Shown piece after piece: positions 61,651 to 64,000 of a DNA stretch of 64,000 nt. Position numbers and translations under genes: made by a program. How positions within the stretch are numbered: the stretch's first letter is position 1; each line of letters opens with the position of its first letter. Below the pieces are notes generated by a model that had not been told where the DNA came from, did no database searches, and saw only the letters and a list, made by a program, of their open reading frames with translations. This DNA is from Anaerostipes faecalis (GTDB lineage Bacteria > Bacillota > Clostridia > Lachnospirales > Lachnospiraceae): positions 62,001 through 126,000 of the forward strand of contig NZ_JABRXE010000002.1 in assembly GCF_018982945.1 (NCBI RefSeq), in the 5' to 3' direction.

Positions 61651-62928
61651 TTATAAAACTGTTTTTAATTTTGCTACTGCCTTCCTGCTCCTTTTACTAT
61701 TTAAATCCCGATAGTCAAAGAATAAAAATCCATCTGCACCTTTTCCGCGTCCGTATAATACCTGCTTCTTCAAAACACTGGTATCATATCTCCATTCTTT
61801 TTTTTCTCTTGGATTTTCTCCTGTGTAATACCCCGCTCGATATACGGCAATTCCAATGTAAAGTTTTACCTTTTTACTTTTTGCCGCATTAATCCATTGA
61901 TCGGTCATTTTATCAAATTTTGCTGTTGGATGTTTAAATCCCCAGTAAATCTGCGGACATATATAGTCTACATACTTTGTAGAATTCAACCAGCGATAGA
62001 TATCAACATAATAGGAATACTTGCTGGTCAGATTATCGATATTTCCTGCAGGACTGATGCCATAAGTCACATTCGGATTAATTTTTTTGATAGCAGCTTT
62101 CATCTGACTGACCAGACTATTTACCTGTGCACGACGATATGCATAGATACTTTTTCCACTCTTCTTATAAGAAGATTCTTCGTATTCTTTTGCATCAAAT
62201 GCAGTTTTAACGTTTTGTTTGGTAAAAAACGGATAAAAGTAATCATCCATATGAATACCATCAACATCATAGTTCTGTACGATTTCCTTTACTCCGTTAA
62301 TAATCAGGTCCTTTACTGCTTTTTTGGAAGGATTATAATAAAGACTTCCTCCGTATGAAAGAACATTTCTCTTTGTTGATTTCTCAGCATGCCATATCCT
62401 TGCCGGATTATTTTTTGATAATCTTTTGTAATTTGTGGAATCATTTGTCACACGATATGGATTCACCCATGCCTCAATCTTCATATCATTTTGATGAGCC
62501 ACTGATACCATAATCTTTAGTGGATCAAATCCCGGACTTTTCCCTTGTTTCCCGGATATATATTTTGACCATGGAAAATATTCTGACTTATAGATAGCAT
62601 CTCCAAAAGGTCTCACCTGAACAATAATATGATTCATTCCAAGATTTTTCCCTTTTTTTACCACTCCAGTAAAATAAGATCGAAAGTTTGATGCTGTGCA
62701 TTTTTTATATTTTGCACGATAAGCATCGTAATCATAAAAAGAAAACCAAAATCCTTTATATTCTTCATAAGCTACAGTTGTTTCTACAGGCGCAGCTGTT
62801 GTAGTTGTTTCTACAGCCGTTGTTTCCTCTGTACCAGCTGCTTCAATTACTGTCTGGCTACAAAGATCTACAAACAGAGCACTGACTAACAGCAATACTG
62901 TCAAACGGATTTTCCCTATTCTCATCAT
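61651..62928 (-). CDS. Glycoside hydrolase-like GHL10 (DUF187) protein, secreted
   Basis: A 425-residue exported protein. The signal peptide covers about residues 1-30. A Thr/Glu/Val-rich stretch (EETTAVETTTTAAPVETT) forms a linker. The catalytic TIM-barrel domain (about 55-420) matches the YngK-like GHL10 family, with KGFWFSFYDYDAYR, NHIIVQVRPFGDAIY, KIEAWVNPYRVT, YDVDGIHMDDYFYPF (candidate acidic residues) and YICPQIYWGF. Substrate is unknown, possibly a wall or storage glycan. It lacks a membrane anchor or sorting signal. Confidence 0.88.
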   Translation of the reverse strand: MMRIGKIRLTVLLLVSALFVDLCSQTVIEAAGTEETTAVETTTTAAPVETTVAYEEYKGFWFSFYDYDAYRAKYKKCTASNFRSYFTGVVKKGKNLGMNHIIVQVRPFGDAIYKSEYFPWSKYISGKQGKSPGFDPLKIMVSVAHQNDMKIEAWVNPYRVTNDSTNYKRLSKNNPARIWHAEKSTKRNVLSYGGSLYYNPSKKAVKDLIINGVKEIVQNYDVDGIHMDDYFYPFFTKQNVKTAFDAKEYEESSYKKSGKSIYAYRRAQVNSLVSQMKAAIKKINPNVTYGISPAGNIDNLTSKYSYYVDIYRWLNSTKYVDYICPQIYWGFKHPTAKFDKMTDQWINAAKSKKVKLYIGIAVYRAGYYTGENPREKKEWRYDTSVLKKQVLYGRGKGADGFLFFDYRDLNSKRSRKAVAKLKTVL

Positions 62929-62970
62929 ATAACCCCTCTATATTTAATTAAATCTTTGAAACTATAATGT

Positions 62971-63744
62971 CTAAATCCAATGGAAATGCTCACATGCTTT
63001 CTTTATTCCATCATTTACATTGGTATCTGTCACATAACTTGCAACATCTTTCAGATCCTGACATCCATTTCCCATAGCAATAGAAAACCATTCCGGACAA
63101 AACATATCCATATCATTGTAATCATCGCCAAATACCACAACATCTTTAATATCTGCATTTAGATGTTTCATCATATTGATAATTCCCCCCCTTTTATTAT
63201 CCGGCTGAAACATCAGATATTCTGGTTCAAATCGAAGATGTCCTACTAACTCTTTTGTTGTAAGTTTTTCTTCTTCCTCTTTTGGAATTGCCACATATAC
63301 TTTGAAATATTTTTCTACAGCTTCCAGATCAAGCTGATCATCAATAATATATCTAGTTGGTTCTTTTCTTTTCCCAACCTGACGAAGAAACAAATCATCT
63401 TTCATATATACATCTCTGGTATCATCTGAAACAATACACCATCCATATCCTAGTTCTTCTGCCTGATTAGCAATCTTTATACACCCTTCCTTATCCAGAG
63501 GAATGTTTTCAACAAATTCATTGTCAATTACATAGCCGTTTCCACCATTACAAACCATATTTTTAAATCCATAGGCCTTAGTGAATTTTTCTGCTTTATA
63601 ATGAGCTCGTCCTGTGGCAATAGCAACAAAATGCCCATTTGCTTCAAGTTTTCTTAAAGTTTCCAGTGCACTTGGTACAACCTCATTGGTTGACCTGTCA
63701 GTTAAAGTTCCATCGATGTCAAAAAAGAAATATTTTTTTTCCAT
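62971..63744 (-). CDS. HAD-family phosphatase (Cof type)
   Basis: A 257-residue hydrolase of the HAD IIB/Cof subfamily, acting on sugar phosphates or similar metabolites. Motif I FFFDIDGTLTD is at residues 6-16 (nucleophile Asp), motif II AIATGRAHYKA near residue 42, motif III at KRGGIINM (Lys) near residue 195, and motif IV VFGDDYNDMDMF near residue 213. The C2 cap domain lies between. Monocistronic. Confidence 0.92.
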   Translation of the reverse strand: MEKKYFFFDIDGTLTDRSTNEVVPSALETLRKLEANGHFVAIATGRAHYKAEKFTKAYGFKNMVCNGGNGYVIDNEFVENIPLDKEGCIKIANQAEELGYGWCIVSDDTRDVYMKDDLFLRQVGKRKEPTRYIIDDQLDLEAVEKYFKVYVAIPKEEEEKLTTKELVGHLRFEPEYLMFQPDNKRGGIINMMKHLNADIKDVVVFGDDYNDMDMFCPEWFSIAMGNGCQDLKDVASYVTDTNVNDGIKKACEHFHWI

Positions 63745-63775
63745 AATGTGTCCCTTTCTTGATAATGAATATATT

Positions 63776-64000
63776 TTATTTGATTTGCAAACTATTTAAC
63801 TGGTCATAAAATGTAGGATAAGATACATCTACACATTCTGCATCTTCAATAATTGTTTCTCCATCTGCATTTATTCCTGCTATGGAAAATGTCATAGCAA
63901 TTCTGTGATCATATTTACAATGGATGCTTGCACCATGAAGTTTATTTCCTCCACGAATAATCATTCCGTCATCCGTTGCTGTTGCATCAACACCCATTTT
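63776..64000 (-). CDS. aroA: Partial 3-phosphoshikimate 1-carboxyvinyltransferase (EPSP synthase), C-terminus
   Basis: The C-terminal 74 residues of the shikimate-pathway enzyme; the rest lies outside the right edge. The motifs GMIIRGGNKLHGASIHCKYDHRIAMTFSIAG and VDVSYPTFYDQL are the AroA tail (DHRIAM helps bind shikimate-3-phosphate and PEP). Frame runs through the window end with no start inside. Confidence 0.9.
   Translation of the reverse strand, partial: KMGVDATATDDGMIIRGGNKLHGASIHCKYDHRIAMTFSIAGINADGETIIEDAECVDVSYPTFYDQLNSLQIK

Overview
The window reads as chromosomal DNA of an A+T-rich, endospore-forming Gram-positive anaerobe of the Clostridia, most like gut Lachnospiraceae. The evidence is a full spoVAA-AB-AC-AD-AE operon, cotJABC, an alpha/beta-type SASP, a PdaB-like deacetylase, AddAB instead of RecBCD, type III glutamine synthetase, a T-box leader, and many lipoproteins and Fn3-like secreted proteins of the kind common in that family. 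Most genes lie on the minus strand. There is no prophage, integrase, intact IS or CRISPR array. The species is inferred, not shown.

Layout. 1-7.5 kb: start of an unknown Rossmann-type gene, rpiA, a small acidic protein, a secreted Fn3-type protein, hslO, a methyltransferase, cardiolipin synthase, an isolated thiE/tenI-thiF pair and a SASP gene. 7.56-7.74 kb: a gene-free block of nested hairpins, possibly the relic of an IS200/IS605 end. 7.8-14.7 kb: addA-addB. 14.8-15.8 kb: two small envelope proteins. 15.8-22.1 kb: a methionine-type operon (aminotransferase, two MetQ, MetN, MetI, GlcD-like oxidase) behind a leader that contains a terminator. 22.1-22.4 kb: a duplicated tRNA-Lys/tRNA-Gln pair. 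22.95-25.1 kb: T-box-controlled leuA. 25.2-34.9 kb: yigZ, a PBP1A, the spoVA operon, DUF4364, engB, a Na/Ca exchanger and a polysaccharide deacetylase. 35-39 kb: glnN with an attenuator-like leader and a large unknown membrane protein.

39.2-45.05 kb is the most interesting part. A cobalamin riboswitch precedes a five-gene operon: a transcobalamin-like (DUF4430) lipoprotein, EcfT, a fused double EcfA ATPase, an ECF S component and a secreted PQQ-type beta-propeller. I infer a Gram-positive cobamide capture-and-uptake system in which a surface propeller (compare BtuG of Bacteroidetes) and a transcobalamin-like lipoprotein feed a dedicated ECF transporter.

45.1-52.9 kb: a PdaB-like deacetylase, DUF445, and a likely operon running merR-methyltransferase, rfbD, rfbC, rfbA, rfbB, vanZ, amidase. 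The MerR gene has a MerR-type promoter with a 19-bp spacer. 53-58.5 kb: a CDF cation exporter, two complete isopropylmalate-isomerase-like pairs in tandem, an S26-type peptidase and a PqqD-like protein. 58.7-64 kb: cotJABC with a sigma-E-like promoter, putP, a GHL10 glycosidase, a HAD phosphatase and the 3' end of aroA.

Starts were chosen by ribosome binding site and gene overlap. Functional calls rest on recognised motifs; no database search was run.
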